Shown: positions 26,313 through 35,618 of the stretch, piece by piece | How the letters are laid out: the number at the start of each line of letters is the position of its first letter | Numbering within the stretch: position 1 is the stretch's first letter | Origin: Candidatus Nitrospira allomarina | Lineage (GTDB): Bacteria; Nitrospirota; Nitrospiria; Nitrospirales; UBA8639 | DNA: 64,000 nucleotides | Reading direction: 5' to 3' | Assembly (NCBI RefSeq): GCF_032050975.1 | Contig: NZ_CP116967.1 | Location: 1,361,001-1,425,000 of the forward strand | Translations under genes and position numbers: made by a program | The notes under the pieces: generated by a model | Seen by the model: only the letters and a program-made list of their open reading frames with translations | The model's database searches: none | Told to the model about the DNA's origin: nothing

Positions 26313-27401
26313 ATGAAAGTTCATGAACTTCAAAGTCAGATCAACCGGCATGGGTTATCCCCTCTGTATTTGGTGATTGGGGAAGAGCCCTATTTCCGGG
26401 ATCAGGCCTTGAGCATTCTTCGTGAGGCAGGTCAGAAAAAGGATGCTTCAAAATCATCGGACCATTTATCGGCCTATGATTCCTCCCAGATGTTTCATGT
26501 CGATGTCGTTTATGGGGATGAAACCGATGCGTCCGAGATATTAGCCATTTCGGAAGAGACCTCGTTTTTTTCATCGAGACGACTCCTCATCATTAAATGG
26601 GCAGAAAAACTCTCTGCTCGAGATGGGGAAGCTCTTATGCCCTATTTTCAGACTCCCAATGAAACGACCACGATGGTCATCACTGCAGCCAAACTGGACG
26701 GCCGGACGAAGTGGGTTCAAGATCTTAAAAAGCGGGGGACGGTGGTGGAATGCGCTCCCTTATTTGAGGGGCAGCGAGCAGGGTGGGTCACGCAGCGAGC
26801 GCGAGAGTTAGGCTTGCAGTTGGAAGACAGTGCCCTCGAGATATTGAAGGATCAGGTTGCCGAAGGGTTGTATGGGACGGCCGGTGAATTAGAGAAATTG
26901 GTGGCGTTTATGCCGGAGGGCCATCGAGTTCGGGCACAAGACGTGGAAACGCTCAGAGGAAAACCCCCTGGAATTTCGGTGTTTGATTGGTCGGAAGCCG
27001 TTGCGCGAGGGGATCAGGGGCGGGCATTGGATATCGTGGCAAAAAATTTAGAAACCGGCGAAGCACCCTTACGAATGTTGGGTGCCTTTTTGTGGCAGAT
27101 GCGGAAGATCTGGAAAACGCACGAGTTGATGCAAGAAGGGTATGATGCCGGACAGGCCGCACGCCAATCAGGCATTCCTCCGTTTCGTGCGCGGGAATTT
27201 ATCCAGCAGGTGCAGCGGTGGAAGCCATCCCACCTCCGTCGAGCATGGGAATTATTCGCTCAAGCGGATTCGGCTCTTAAAGGAGGGCGGGCATCACGTC
27301 CGAAGCTCATCTTGGATGACCTGGTCATCCAACTTTGCCGGGCCACTAAAGCTGATCAAGGCAGCAAGGTCTTCGGTGGCCGCAAATCTCACAAGTTGTG
27401 A
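26313..27401 (+). CDS. holA: DNA polymerase III subunit delta
   Basis: A 362-residue HolA that opens the sliding clamp as part of the clamp loader. Evidence is the family N-terminus (LSPLYLVIGEEPYFRDQALS), the FFSSRRLLIIKWAE segment, the C-terminal collar pattern (LRMLGAFLWQMRKIWKTHEL, FRAREFIQQVQRW, ALKGG) and its position directly after lptE. Length fits. It follows lptE by about 50 bp, so it likely shares its transcript. rpsT lies convergently just beyond. Confidence 0.93.
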   Translation: MKVHELQSQINRHGLSPLYLVIGEEPYFRDQALSILREAGQKKDASKSSDHLSAYDSSQMFHVDVVYGDETDASEILAISEETSFFSSRRLLIIKWAEKLSARDGEALMPYFQTPNETTTMVITAAKLDGRTKWVQDLKKRGTVVECAPLFEGQRAGWVTQRARELGLQLEDSALEILKDQVAEGLYGTAGELEKLVAFMPEGHRVRAQDVETLRGKPPGISVFDWSEAVARGDQGRALDIVAKNLETGEAPLRMLGAFLWQMRKIWKTHELMQEGYDAGQAARQSGIPPFRAREFIQQVQRWKPSHLRRAWELFAQADSALKGGRASRPKLILDDLVIQLCRATKADQGSKVFGGRKSHKL

Positions 27402-27424
27402 GAACCCGTACCTATTTGACCATA

Positions 27425-27697
27425 TTATTTGGGTGAGAGTGCGTTGACGCGGGATGCAAGACGGGAAACCCAACGAGAGGCGGTGTTCCGATGAAGCGTG
27501 CCTTTAGTTACGGCTTTATGCAGCTCAGAGGTCGCTTCTCGCAAAGAAACCTTAGCCTCTTCGCCCTTGTTCTCTTTGACCGCTCCATGAACTTTCTTGA
27601 TAAAAGTCCTGACGCGTCGCATGATAGACCGATTGCGTTCCTGCCGCTTCAGAGTTTGTCGAGCTGCTTTAATTGCGGAATGATGTCGATTAGCCAT
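27425..27697 (-). CDS. rpsT: 30S ribosomal protein S20
   Basis: A 90-residue S20 starting MANRHHSAIKAARQTLKRQE, the canonical N-terminus, with the characteristic helical and basic composition and the ending ASRWVSRLASRVNAL. The ATG at 27697 is chosen because TGGAGG lies six to eight bases upstream and family members begin with MAN; the longer frame to 27736 adds non-family residues. It binds 16S rRNA early in 30S assembly. It is convergent with holA, about 23 bp from its stop. Confidence 0.97.
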   Translation of the reverse strand: MANRHHSAIKAARQTLKRQERNRSIMRRVRTFIKKVHGAVKENKGEEAKVSLREATSELHKAVTKGTLHRNTASRWVSRLASRVNALSPK

Positions 27698-27932
27698 AAT
27701 TTCCTCCAGAAAAAATCGAAGTGTGATTTTTAACACAATACCATGAAAGTGGTCAATTGAACGGGGGGTAAATTTTCGGGGTGTTTAAATGCCTATTTGG
27801 CCCTTCAAATATGAGGTTTTCTCGAAAAATTAGTCAACTATTCTCTTTGGTCGCGATCGTTATGTGCCTTGCGACACCTATGGTCCTCTGATAAGATCGC
27901 TCTCTTCATTCCGCTCGAAACTTCCATGTGAT

Positions 27933-28010
27933 GGTGGGTGTAGCTCAGTTGGTTAGAGCGCCGGATTGTGGATCCGGAGGTCGCGGGTTCAATTCCCGTC
28001 ACTCACCCCA
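27933..28010 (+). tRNA. tRNA-His (anticodon GTG)
   Basis: A full cloverleaf. The acceptor stem GTGGGTG pairs with CACTCAC, with the extra 5' G(-1) opposite C73 that marks tRNA-His. The anticodon stem CCGGA/TCCGG encloses TTGTGGA with anticodon GTG. The T arm is CGGG-TTCAATT-CCCG and CCA is encoded. Confidence 0.97.
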
Positions 28011-28531
28011 TTTTTCCACTTTAACTGCACAAATTGAAGAATAATCAGAAGGACAGGTCTCCGCGTAAAGCGTTTGGGGCGAACCTCTTCACTAGTTAGA
28101 TCGGCCTCAGGTTTAGTTTGTTTTTCGGTTAGGGACGGGAGCTGCCCTGTTCTGGTGTATGGAAGCTTTGGTCGATTCCAGACGGTAGAAGGCCAGTTTA
28201 TCCGTCCTATCTTGGTAATCGATCGGTCAGGTACGTCTCGTCTAAAAAAAGATTCGGGATTTAATTTTCTGTCCCATTGATCTGAGATATGGGCCGCGGG
28301 TTTCAGCGGGCATGATTTTCTCTCCCCAATGGCACCAAGATATGAGAACCCGAAAGGCCCATGAGTTGGGTCTAACACATTATTGCTTATCGCCACATCA
28401 AACGTTAAGTAAAGGGATTATGCTTGATTGGAACGGAACACGATATTAATTACAGGGATTTCCGTCTCGGGGAATGCGCTATCGGGATGTTCCCGATGCC
28501 GCCTCGCTTCTGAGACTGTGGTTGGTTTCCT
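28011..28531. other. Intergenic region before the carbon-uptake operon
   Basis: A 521-bp stretch after tRNA-His. Frames on both strands show no recognisable domain, and no hairpin-plus-T-run terminator was found. It must hold the promoter of the dabB operon, but no specific site could be fixed. Confidence 0.5.
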
Positions 28532-30226
28532 ATGACTACAGCCGTTTTCATTCCTCTCCTTCCGCTGCTGGCCGCCATGCTGATTGGTTGGCAGGGTAAA
28601 CGTCTGGCGTCCCGCGTGGCGTTGATCGGGATCGTTGCCACTGCCGGGTCCAGCGTTTTTTCGTTTCTGGCCCTGTACCACGTCAGTACCGAAGGCCCGT
28701 TTCAGCTCACCTTCTGGTCGTGGGGGCACGGACCCTCGCCTTCACTGACATTCGGGATGTTGGTCGACCGACTGACGGCCGTGATGATGGTGCTCATCTC
28801 CAGTGTCAGTACCATCATTCATCTGTATTCCCGCCGCTATTTACAGGGTGATCCGGGGTACCAGCGATTTTTCGGGTTACTCGGGTTGATGACCTTCACC
28901 ATCCTCTCCTTAGTCGCCAGCGCAAACTTTTTGATGTTGTTTCTATTCTGGCAACTCCTGAGCTGGGTATTGTATCTCCTATTGGCTTTCAATTTCTCTT
29001 ATCCCACGGCATGTGAGTATGCGCGAAAAACGTTATTGGTGCATCGAATCGGGGATATCAGTTTTCTCTGTGGCCTCCTGCTTATTTATGCGTATTTCGG
29101 CACGTTCGAATTTTTGGACGTATTTCAACGGGCGGCTGCAGATCCTCCGATGATCCGGTTATGGGCTGGGTCTACTTTTGAAATCAGCATCGTGCCGGTC
29201 ATCGCACTGCTGATTTTTGTCGGCGCAATGGCCAAATCCGCACAATTTCCTCTCCACGTCTGGCTTCCGGACACAATGGACTCTCCAACCCCGGTCTCCG
29301 CCCTGATGCATGCCGGGATCATCAACGCCGGCGGGTTCCTGCTGAACCGGTTGGCCCCATTGTACGCCCTGTCTCCCTCGACCCTCCATCTGGTGTTCCT
29401 CGTGGGAGTCCTCACCGTCCTGCTCGGAGCCTCGATGATGTTGGTTCAGAATGACATCAAGAAAACTTTGGGTTTTTCTACCATGGGACAAATGGGGTAC
29501 ATGATCATGGAATGCGGCCTTGGCGCTTTTGCCTTGGCCATTTTTCACCTCATCGCCCATGGATTTTTCAAAGCCTCCCTCTTTCTGGCCTCAGGCAGTA
29601 TTATTCAGGATGCGCGGCATGAACCGAAATTTCCTCCGGCCTCGGGCCATCAGCCGACCCGGCTGCCGAATAAACTGACGTGGACGACAGGATTGCTCGT
29701 CACGCTGTTCATGCCGCTGATTATTCTATTGGTAGCCCATGGGGTCCTGGACGTGCCTCTTCAAGATGATCACGGGGCGGTGATCTTTCTCTTTTTCGGA
29801 TGGGTCACGGCCTCACAAGCCATTTTCAGCATTTACCGCCTGCATGCCGTGGCTTCCTGGAAGGTCGCCGGTGCCATGATCGTGACGCTGTTTTTCATCG
29901 GATTCGTCTATTTATGGGCGGGCGAAGCCTTTACGCATTTTCTCTATCCGGAGCCGGGCGTCGCCGATGGGTTTTTCAAGGCTGCGGCCTTCCCGCCGCA
30001 AGTGTTCGATGCGGTGATCATTTTTTCTACGCTGGTGGTGCTGTTCGGCTGGCTGGTTCTGTACACCACGGCCCGTGGCCAAAAAATACTCAATCCGAAT
30101 TGGGTGCTCGCGATACGGCAAGCCGGCTGGGTCCTATTAATCAACCGGTGTTATGTGGACGGCATCTATAAAAAAACCGGCAGTGCCCTGCTCCGTTTGG
30201 CGCAGAAAGTCGCGTACCGGTATTAA
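28532..30226 (+). CDS. dabB: DabB-type proton-conducting subunit (NuoL/MrpA-like)
   Basis: A 564-residue polytopic membrane protein of the proton-conducting transporter family. Key segments are LLVHRIGDISFLCGLLLIY, VGAMAKSAQFPLHVWLPDTM, the PTPVSALMHAGIINAGGFLL helix and DIKKTLGFSTMGQMGYMI. These contain the lysines and histidines of complex I antiporter-like subunits. It heads a tight run with dabA and a PII-like gene, which identifies it as DabB, the ion-coupling membrane partner of the DabA bicarbonate/CO2 uptake complex, rather than respiratory NuoL. The following gene starts 16 bp after its stop. Confidence 0.9.
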   Translation: MTTAVFIPLLPLLAAMLIGWQGKRLASRVALIGIVATAGSSVFSFLALYHVSTEGPFQLTFWSWGHGPSPSLTFGMLVDRLTAVMMVLISSVSTIIHLYSRRYLQGDPGYQRFFGLLGLMTFTILSLVASANFLMLFLFWQLLSWVLYLLLAFNFSYPTACEYARKTLLVHRIGDISFLCGLLLIYAYFGTFEFLDVFQRAAADPPMIRLWAGSTFEISIVPVIALLIFVGAMAKSAQFPLHVWLPDTMDSPTPVSALMHAGIINAGGFLLNRLAPLYALSPSTLHLVFLVGVLTVLLGASMMLVQNDIKKTLGFSTMGQMGYMIMECGLGAFALAIFHLIAHGFFKASLFLASGSIIQDARHEPKFPPASGHQPTRLPNKLTWTTGLLVTLFMPLIILLVAHGVLDVPLQDDHGAVIFLFFGWVTASQAIFSIYRLHAVASWKVAGAMIVTLFFIGFVYLWAGEAFTHFLYPEPGVADGFFKAAAFPPQVFDAVIIFSTLVVLFGWLVLYTTARGQKILNPNWVLAIRQAGWVLLINRCYVDGIYKKTGSALLRLAQKVAYRY

Positions 30227-30241
30227 CCGTCATCAGGTGAG

Positions 30242-31144
30242 TTGTCGATTGATCATGATCTGTTGCTACTGTTCTCTCTTGTCCCGGTCTTTTTCATGGC
30301 GGGAAACATCATGAAACGGACCTCCCCCTCAGCATGGTGGGGTGTGGGATTAGCCTCTGTCCTGATAGCCGGGGGGGCCTTCGTCGCGTTTAGTTGGGAA
30401 GCGGAGATCTCTTCCTTTGTCAGTCTTCCGGCCGGCGCCATACTTCTTTCCTGTTTTTGTGCCATCCTGTGGCAAAAGGACACCTCCCGTATATCTGATG
30501 ACGCGGTACCTATCATCCTGCTTGCCGGCCTGGGTCTGGGTGGAGTGATCGCGGTGGAGCCGATCAACCGGCTATTCATGATCGGCCTGCTCGGCTATGG
30601 GGGTTTCTTTCTGTCCCGGCACATGGCTGCCTCTCTGCAAAAGACCCTGGCTCTGGTGCATCTCGGATTAGCCGTGGTGTTTGGCATCGTGACGCTCTTC
30701 CTGGATGAAACCGGTCTCATGGTCGCCGGGCTTTTTCTGTTAGTCACCTTTTTGCCACTGGTTCCGTTTCATCTGCCATTTTTGGGAGTCGTGCGGTCTT
30801 CCCGGGAGTCCCTCGCCGGGGTGTGGGTCGTGGTCTGGCTGGCAACAGGTCTATCCCAACTCAAGAACGTCGAGGAATTTTTTCATCTGGAAGGGCTGTG
30901 GATCATTCCGGTGTTTGCGCTGGTGAGTGCCGGGTACGCTTCCTTGAAAGCCGCGGGACATCTTCTCCCTCGTGAAGGCATTGCCTATGCTGCCATCACC
31001 CTCCTCGCCTTACTGTGGGGTTTGCTCGCCACGTTTTTCCCATGTGGGGGTATGGGGAGTTCCCTATGGAATCGCGGTCGCATTGCTGATGAGTGGGATG
31101 TTGCAGTCCTTTGCCTTTTTACGCGAACGGTATGGGACACATAA
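30242..31144 (+). CDS. Membrane subunit of the dab operon, N-terminal part (frameshifted gene)
   Basis: A 300-codon frame from TTG 30242, with AGGTG just upstream. Residues 1 to about 262 are a series of hydrophobic helices (for example GLFLLVTFLPLVPFHLPFLG, echoing the NuoM/NuoL-type PFHLPFL loop). After about 31038 this frame turns polar (NRGRIADEWDVAV) and loses membrane character, while the +1 frame carries on with helices to 31478. The join sits at ACGTTTTTCCC; removing one T restores a single protein of about 412 residues. The gene is either a true frameshift, a sequencing error in a homopolymer, or subject to slippage. It probably encodes a third membrane subunit working with DabB and DabA; I do not recognise a named family. 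Confidence 0.7.
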   Translation: MSIDHDLLLLFSLVPVFFMAGNIMKRTSPSAWWGVGLASVLIAGGAFVAFSWEAEISSFVSLPAGAILLSCFCAILWQKDTSRISDDAVPIILLAGLGLGGVIAVEPINRLFMIGLLGYGGFFLSRHMAASLQKTLALVHLGLAVVFGIVTLFLDETGLMVAGLFLLVTFLPLVPFHLPFLGVVRSSRESLAGVWVVVWLATGLSQLKNVEEFFHLEGLWIIPVFALVSAGYASLKAAGHLLPREGIAYAAITLLALLWGLLATFFPCGGMGSSLWNRGRIADEWDVAVLCLFTRTVWDT

Positions 31145-31478
31145 TCTGGTATCGTTGCAAGGGTTGGGTTCCGGGTTGCCGCGCTTTCGGGGGGCCTTCA
31201 CGTTCATGATTTCACTGGTCATGCTGCTACCGCTTCTGCCGGTGGTAGCCGGATTTTTGACCATCCCGCTTAACGGCCCCGAGGCCTCACTGTTCCCCGT
31301 GTTGCTGTTGTTATTTATCGTGTGGTTCTCAGTCAGCTGGGTCTTTACCACCATGCTGCATCAGACCGCATTTGGAAAGGCCCGATCCGACGTACCCTAT
31401 CGCGATTTGTCGCTGTATGAAATGTGGACACTCATCCTGTTAATGGGCACAGCAGGCTTTTTCGGAATACCCGCTTAA
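30972..31478 (+). CDS. Membrane subunit of the dab operon, C-terminal part (frameshifted gene)
   Basis: The continuation of the upstream frame after the +1 shift. Meaningful sequence starts near 31040 (SHVGVWGVPYGIAVALLMSG) and holds several transmembrane segments (FMISLVMLLPLLPVVAGFL, LFPVLLLLFIVWFSVSWVF) before ending GTAGFFGIPA. The first ~22 codons of this frame are out-of-frame noise overlapping the N-terminal part. SVSWVFTTMLHQTAFGKAR resembles the last helices of NuoM/L-type subunits. It ends 40 bp before dabA. Confidence 0.65.
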   Translation: MKALPMLPSPSSPYCGVCSPRFSHVGVWGVPYGIAVALLMSGMLQSFAFLRERYGTHNLVSLQGLGSGLPRFRGAFTFMISLVMLLPLLPVVAGFLTIPLNGPEASLFPVLLLLFIVWFSVSWVFTTMLHQTAFGKARSDVPYRDLSLYEMWTLILLMGTAGFFGIPA

Positions 31479-31517
31479 TCTTATAACTCCTATGCAGAAC
31501 ACCAGAGGATACAGAAG

Positions 31518-34500
31518 ATGACGGTTTCCACGGCACGTGAAGTCGAATCTCATAAAGAATTAGAACGCATCGAGGTCAGATCGCTGATTCATTTGGCGGG
31601 GGAAACCATTTCCCAATTTTGGCCCATGCAGACCTTCATTCACCACAATCCGCTGCATGGCCTGGAACACTTGAATATCCACCAGGCGATTGCCCAAGCC
31701 GAAAAATTTCTGGGAGGCCGCGGGTATCTTCCCAATGAGGAATATCGAAACCTATACCGGCAGGGCCGGATCCTGGATGAGGCGATTACCGATGCCGTCA
31801 TGCCCTTCTCAGAGAACCGGTATGTCACCATCGGCACGCGAAACATTTCTCACATCGAAGTCTTGCGGACGATCCTGATTCATGGGAGCGGGACGATCCC
31901 TCATGATATCAGTGATGCCGTATTCGACAGTCTGCCTCGAGACTCCCAGGTAGTGGAATTGTTCACCCGCCTGCAATCCGGCGGCATCCTCAAGGATACC
32001 GATCTGTCGTTGCGCCAAAAGACAGACCACGCACGCCAGGATGTCGCCAATCAATATACACTTGCTGCATGGTGCGACCAGACATTTGAAACCTCTCTTC
32101 AGCAGCAGATCAATGAGGAACTCATCAAATGGTGTGCCGGATTTCTGGACGAAGGCCACGCTCCCTGGTCCATGCCTATGCGGGAAAAGACCTTCTATGG
32201 GAGTTGGAAAGCCCTGGCTCAGAAGGAGGTCACGGGTATTCTTCTGGGCATCCCGGACTGGAAGCTGAAACTTCAGCAACTTCCTGACCGGCCGGAAGAT
32301 GCCGTGCTGGCCTGCCTCCAGGATTTGGATCTGCCTCAGAATCTCTGGAGCAACGTGTTTACCCTGCATTTGGCCCAATTGCCGGGATGGACGGGATTTC
32401 TCAAGTGGCGTGCCGATCAGGTGAACCATGAGTGGCAGAAGGCGTTTCCCGTCGATCTGGTTCAGTATATGGCGGTACGGCTCTTCTATGAGCGTGAGTT
32501 GGTGAGCAGGTTGTGCCACCAACAACTCGGGATACCCGGCACCTATTCGGCCATTACGTCCGCCCTGGAGCGGTTCCCGTTTGGATTCAGTCTCTACAAG
32601 GTTTTTCGTACCGGAAACCTAGATCCGGAGATGCTACCGGCTTTGGACGAAGGGATGTTTACCGTGGACCCCCTTCCTTTGCAAACTCTTGATGCATGGG
32701 GACGGGAAGCGGACGGTACATGGGGAAGGATTCAACGTGAAAGAACGGCAAAGGGGCACGCCTTGATCCTTCATCATCTGGCCGATTCCCTCGGCATTGC
32801 CCTGAAGGACGTGACGGAATGTCCGCCTGACACTGTGGATACCTTGGTGGGATGGATCACGAATTTTCCCGAATCCAACCATGGACCCTTGTGGCTTCAG
32901 GCATTCGAGATGAGCTACATGAAACGTTTCGTCACCAATCTGGCCCCCAATCTGGCTCTCGTTCGTGAATGGGATTCCAAACAGGAAAAGCCCGAATTTT
33001 CCAGACCGCCGGCCCAGGCCATGTTCTGCATCGATGTGCGATCTGAGGGCTTCCGGCGGCATCTGGAGGAAGTGGGTGGAAATGAAACGTTCGGATTCGC
33101 CGGATTTTTCGGAGTCCCCATCTGCTTTCAGAGGTTCGGCAGCGAACGGGAAACGGATCAATGTCCAGTCCTGCTCAAACCCAAACACCGGGTCAGGGAA
33201 ATTCCCAGGGCCTATCAGGGCAAAGCGGCTGAACAATACCTCCAACGTCAGAATCTGGCGAAAACCGGACATGCGCTACTTCATGATCTGAAAGAAAATG
33301 TGATTACACCCTATGTCATGGTCGAAGCGATCGGCTGGTTTTTCGGGTTCCGGCTCTTCGGTCAGACTATTGCGCCTGCCTGGTACCGGACATTCACGTC
33401 GTGGGTGAAAGAATGGTTTGCGATTCCGATTGGGACCACGTTAACGGTCGACAAGCTGTCCCATGAGGAAGCGGAAGAAATGGTGGCGGCCGAACATCGG
33501 GCGACCATTCATCGTCTTTTAATTGAACGGTACGGCCGCATGGGCCTAGCCGTTTTACATGATCAAGTGGATCGTCTTCGCAAACAGGCTCTTTATCAAG
33601 CTGAAACGGACAGTGAGGACGAAGAAACCTTAAGCCGGTTGTTAGGATGGAATACCGCCACCCATGACCAATTTCTCGCGGAATTACGTCAGAATCACGG
33701 GATTCATCAACGGGCGGTGAGCCGGCGCATGCACCGGATCACGCAGGTAGGATTTACTCCTAAAGAACAGGCCTATTTCGTAGAAACCGCCCTGCGGATC
33801 CTCGGCTTTACACATGGCTTTTCCAGGTTGATATTGATTTGCGCCCATGGAAGTGTCTCGGAAAACAATCCCTATGAGTCGGCGCTGGACTGCGGCGCCT
33901 GCGGAGGCAACGAGGGGTATTCCAACGCCCGGGCCTTTGTGGAAATGGCGAATAAACCCTACGTCCGGGAGCTTCTCGCCCAGAAAGGCATTCACATTCC
34001 CGCAGACACATATTTTTTACCGGGGCAGCATAATACCACCACGGACGAGGTAGAGTTGTTCGATTTGGAGGATGTTCCGGCCACTCACCGGAAAGACCTC
34101 CTGCGCCTTGAACGCGATCTGGAAGAGGCGGGACGCAGAAATAGTCAGGAACGATTGTCCCGCTTTCCGGATGAACATGGCATGCCGTCGCTGAACAGAA
34201 GTCTGCGTCTGGCCAAACGGCGAAGTATGGATTGGTCTCAAGTGAGGCCCGAATGGGGCTTGTCGAGACACACGGCATTCATTGTCGGGCGGCGGCTATT
34301 GACGAGAGGCATCAATCTGGAAGGACGGACATTCTTACATTCCTATGATTACCTGCAGGACACCACGGGAAAATATCTGGAAATTATCATGACCGCGCCG
34401 TTGATTGTGGGCAATTGGATCAACATGGAACATTATTTTTCAACGGTGGACCCGGAGGTATACGGAGCCGGGAGCAAAGTGTACCATAACGTCGTCGGCC

Positions 34501-34769
34501 GGATCGGGGTGATGTATGGCTCGCAAAGTGACATGCGCATCGGACTGCCCGTGCAGACCGTCTATGATGGTTCCACGCCCTACCATGAACCGATGCGGCT
34601 GATGGCCATCATCGAGGCGCCCTTGGAGCGCATATCCGCCATCATTGCGAGGCATGATCTTTTGCAGAAGCTGATGGGTAATCAATGGGTCAATCTGGTG
34701 GCCCTTGATCCGATCACCATGGAGTTTTTTCTATACCATTCATCCGACGATTGGCGGATCATTCTTTAA
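31518..34769 (+). CDS. dabA: DabA-type inorganic carbon transporter subunit (DUF2309)
   Basis: A 1083-residue cytoplasmic protein of the UPF0753/DUF2309 family, now known as DabA. It forms a beta-carbonic-anhydrase-like zinc site coupled to DabB for energised CO2 hydration. Predicted zinc/active-site residues are Cys504 and Asp506 in MFCIDVRSEGFRRHLE and His777 and Cys792 in ICAHGSVSEN...DCGACGG, matching the family pattern. The N-terminus has the typical FIHHNPLHGLEHLNIHQA. The 40-bp gap to the upstream gene and 27-bp gap to the PII-like gene place all four in one operon. In an autotroph it would raise cytoplasmic bicarbonate for carbon fixation. Length is at the upper end of the family. Confidence 0.95.
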   Translation: MTVSTAREVESHKELERIEVRSLIHLAGETISQFWPMQTFIHHNPLHGLEHLNIHQAIAQAEKFLGGRGYLPNEEYRNLYRQGRILDEAITDAVMPFSENRYVTIGTRNISHIEVLRTILIHGSGTIPHDISDAVFDSLPRDSQVVELFTRLQSGGILKDTDLSLRQKTDHARQDVANQYTLAAWCDQTFETSLQQQINEELIKWCAGFLDEGHAPWSMPMREKTFYGSWKALAQKEVTGILLGIPDWKLKLQQLPDRPEDAVLACLQDLDLPQNLWSNVFTLHLAQLPGWTGFLKWRADQVNHEWQKAFPVDLVQYMAVRLFYERELVSRLCHQQLGIPGTYSAITSALERFPFGFSLYKVFRTGNLDPEMLPALDEGMFTVDPLPLQTLDAWGREADGTWGRIQRERTAKGHALILHHLADSLGIALKDVTECPPDTVDTLVGWITNFPESNHGPLWLQAFEMSYMKRFVTNLAPNLALVREWDSKQEKPEFSRPPAQAMFCIDVRSEGFRRHLEEVGGNETFGFAGFFGVPICFQRFGSERETDQCPVLLKPKHRVREIPRAYQGKAAEQYLQRQNLAKTGHALLHDLKENVITPYVMVEAIGWFFGFRLFGQTIAPAWYRTFTSWVKEWFAIPIGTTLTVDKLSHEEAEEMVAAEHRATIHRLLIERYGRMGLAVLHDQVDRLRKQALYQAETDSEDEETLSRLLGWNTATHDQFLAELRQNHGIHQRAVSRRMHRITQVGFTPKEQAYFVETALRILGFTHGFSRLILICAHGSVSENNPYESALDCGACGGNEGYSNARAFVEMANKPYVRELLAQKGIHIPADTYFLPGQHNTTTDEVELFDLEDVPATHRKDLLRLERDLEEAGRRNSQERLSRFPDEHGMPSLNRSLRLAKRRSMDWSQVRPEWGLSRHTAFIVGRRLLTRGINLEGRTFLHSYDYLQDTTGKYLEIIMTAPLIVGNWINMEHYFSTVDPEVYGAGSKVYHNVVGRIGVMYGSQSDMRIGLPVQTVYDGSTPYHEPMRLMAIIEAPLERISAIIARHDLLQKLMGNQWVNLVALDPITMEFFLYHSSDDWRIIL

Positions 34770-34796
34770 TATCATTGCGAGGAGGCAGGACAGGCC

Positions 34797-35129
34797 ATGA
34801 GCATCAGGCTATTTCCCATGAAAGAGATCAAGATCATTATTGAAGGAGAACATATCCGTTTTGTCACGGATGTCCTGGATAGAATCAAAGCGAGCGGGTA
34901 TACCGTCTTCAGTAATATTTCGGGAAAAGGCCACAGCGGATACCATGAGGGTCACCTCATGTTTAATGATACGAGCAGTTTGCAAATGGTCCTGACCGTC
35001 GTTCCTGAGGAAAAGGTTGAGCCCATTCTTTTTGCGCTGAAACCTTTCCTCGAGCGGCATTCGGGAAGCGTGTTTGTCCTGGATGCCAGTGTTTTGAGGC
35101 CCGATCATTTTCTAACTACCGATTCCTAA
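34797..35129 (+). CDS. PII-like signalling protein of the dab operon
   Basis: A 110-residue protein with the ferredoxin-like pattern of PII/GlnB relatives: KEIKIIIEGEHIRFVTDVLDRIKASGYTVF, then GKGHSGYHEGH in place of the T-loop, MVLTVVPEEKVEPILFALK, and the C-terminal SGSVFVLDASVLRP. It lacks the classical T-loop tyrosine context, so ordinary nitrogen signalling is unlikely. PII-like proteins encoded beside DabA/DabB or SbtA are thought to sense carbon state through nucleotides or bicarbonate. GAGGAGG-like sequence precedes the ATG. A hairpin directly after the stop suggests the operon ends here. Confidence 0.85.
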   Translation: MSIRLFPMKEIKIIIEGEHIRFVTDVLDRIKASGYTVFSNISGKGHSGYHEGHLMFNDTSSLQMVLTVVPEEKVEPILFALKPFLERHSGSVFVLDASVLRPDHFLTTDS

Positions 35130-35131
35130 TC

Positions 35132-35163
35132 CCCTAGTTTTGTAGGCAAACACACTAGGGTTT
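35132..35163 (+). terminator. Probable terminator of the dab operon
   Basis: The inverted pair CCCTAGT/ACTAGGG with an inner TTTG/CAAA pair, starting two bases after the PII-like stop, followed by only three Ts. The short T run makes it a weak intrinsic terminator. Confidence 0.5.
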
Positions 35164-35204
35164 CCATCTGCTGTTAATATGCGGTTAGGCTGAAATGGCT
35201 AAGG

Positions 35205-35475
35205 TGCTGATGGCGTCTGGCAGAATCGATTTTTTTCTTCGCTACTGCACTGCGACCCCTGACCCCTGTTAATCACGTCCTGCTCGTGCTTGCCTCGCCA
35301 CACACGGTCATCAGTAAGGCGTCCAGCACGATCTATTTGACCAAAGTCCCCTTTATTGACCAACCAACAATTCTCCGCGAGTAGAGATCCATCACCACTG
35401 CCAAGTAGAGCCACTCTCATAGGTCAGAAAGTTGATATCGGCCACCCACAACGATCCGGTCTGTCGTATAAACCT
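35205..35475 (-). pseudogene. IS3-family transposase (OrfB) remnant
   Basis: On the minus strand, pieces of an rve integrase core appear in shifting frames: SLWVADINFLTYE, then LAVVMDLYSRRIVGWS, IVLDALL and finally GQGSQCSSEE (from the usual HSDRGSQYSSEEF). The first pieces cover the region around the first two catalytic acidic residues. Frameshifts and an internal deletion between the last two pieces make it inactive. No inverted-repeat ends could be located. It marks past IS activity between the carbon-uptake operon and the secreted-protein cluster. Confidence 0.75.
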
Positions 35476-35618
35476 TCAGAATCCCAAGCTCTATGAAACA
35501 GTTTTTTTAATTTACGAATCTTGTGAAAGCTAAGTTGGAAAATTGTATTCATTTTGGACCTCCGCCATAGATCTCCGTAAGATTCGACTGTCGTGGCCCA
35601 TCGCTGTCATTTTTCTCC

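Noticed and set aside
28011-28531. A small gene between tRNA-His and dabB, or tRNA-linked integration remnant
   Set aside because: No integrase, no duplicated tRNA end and no coding frame with recognisable features.
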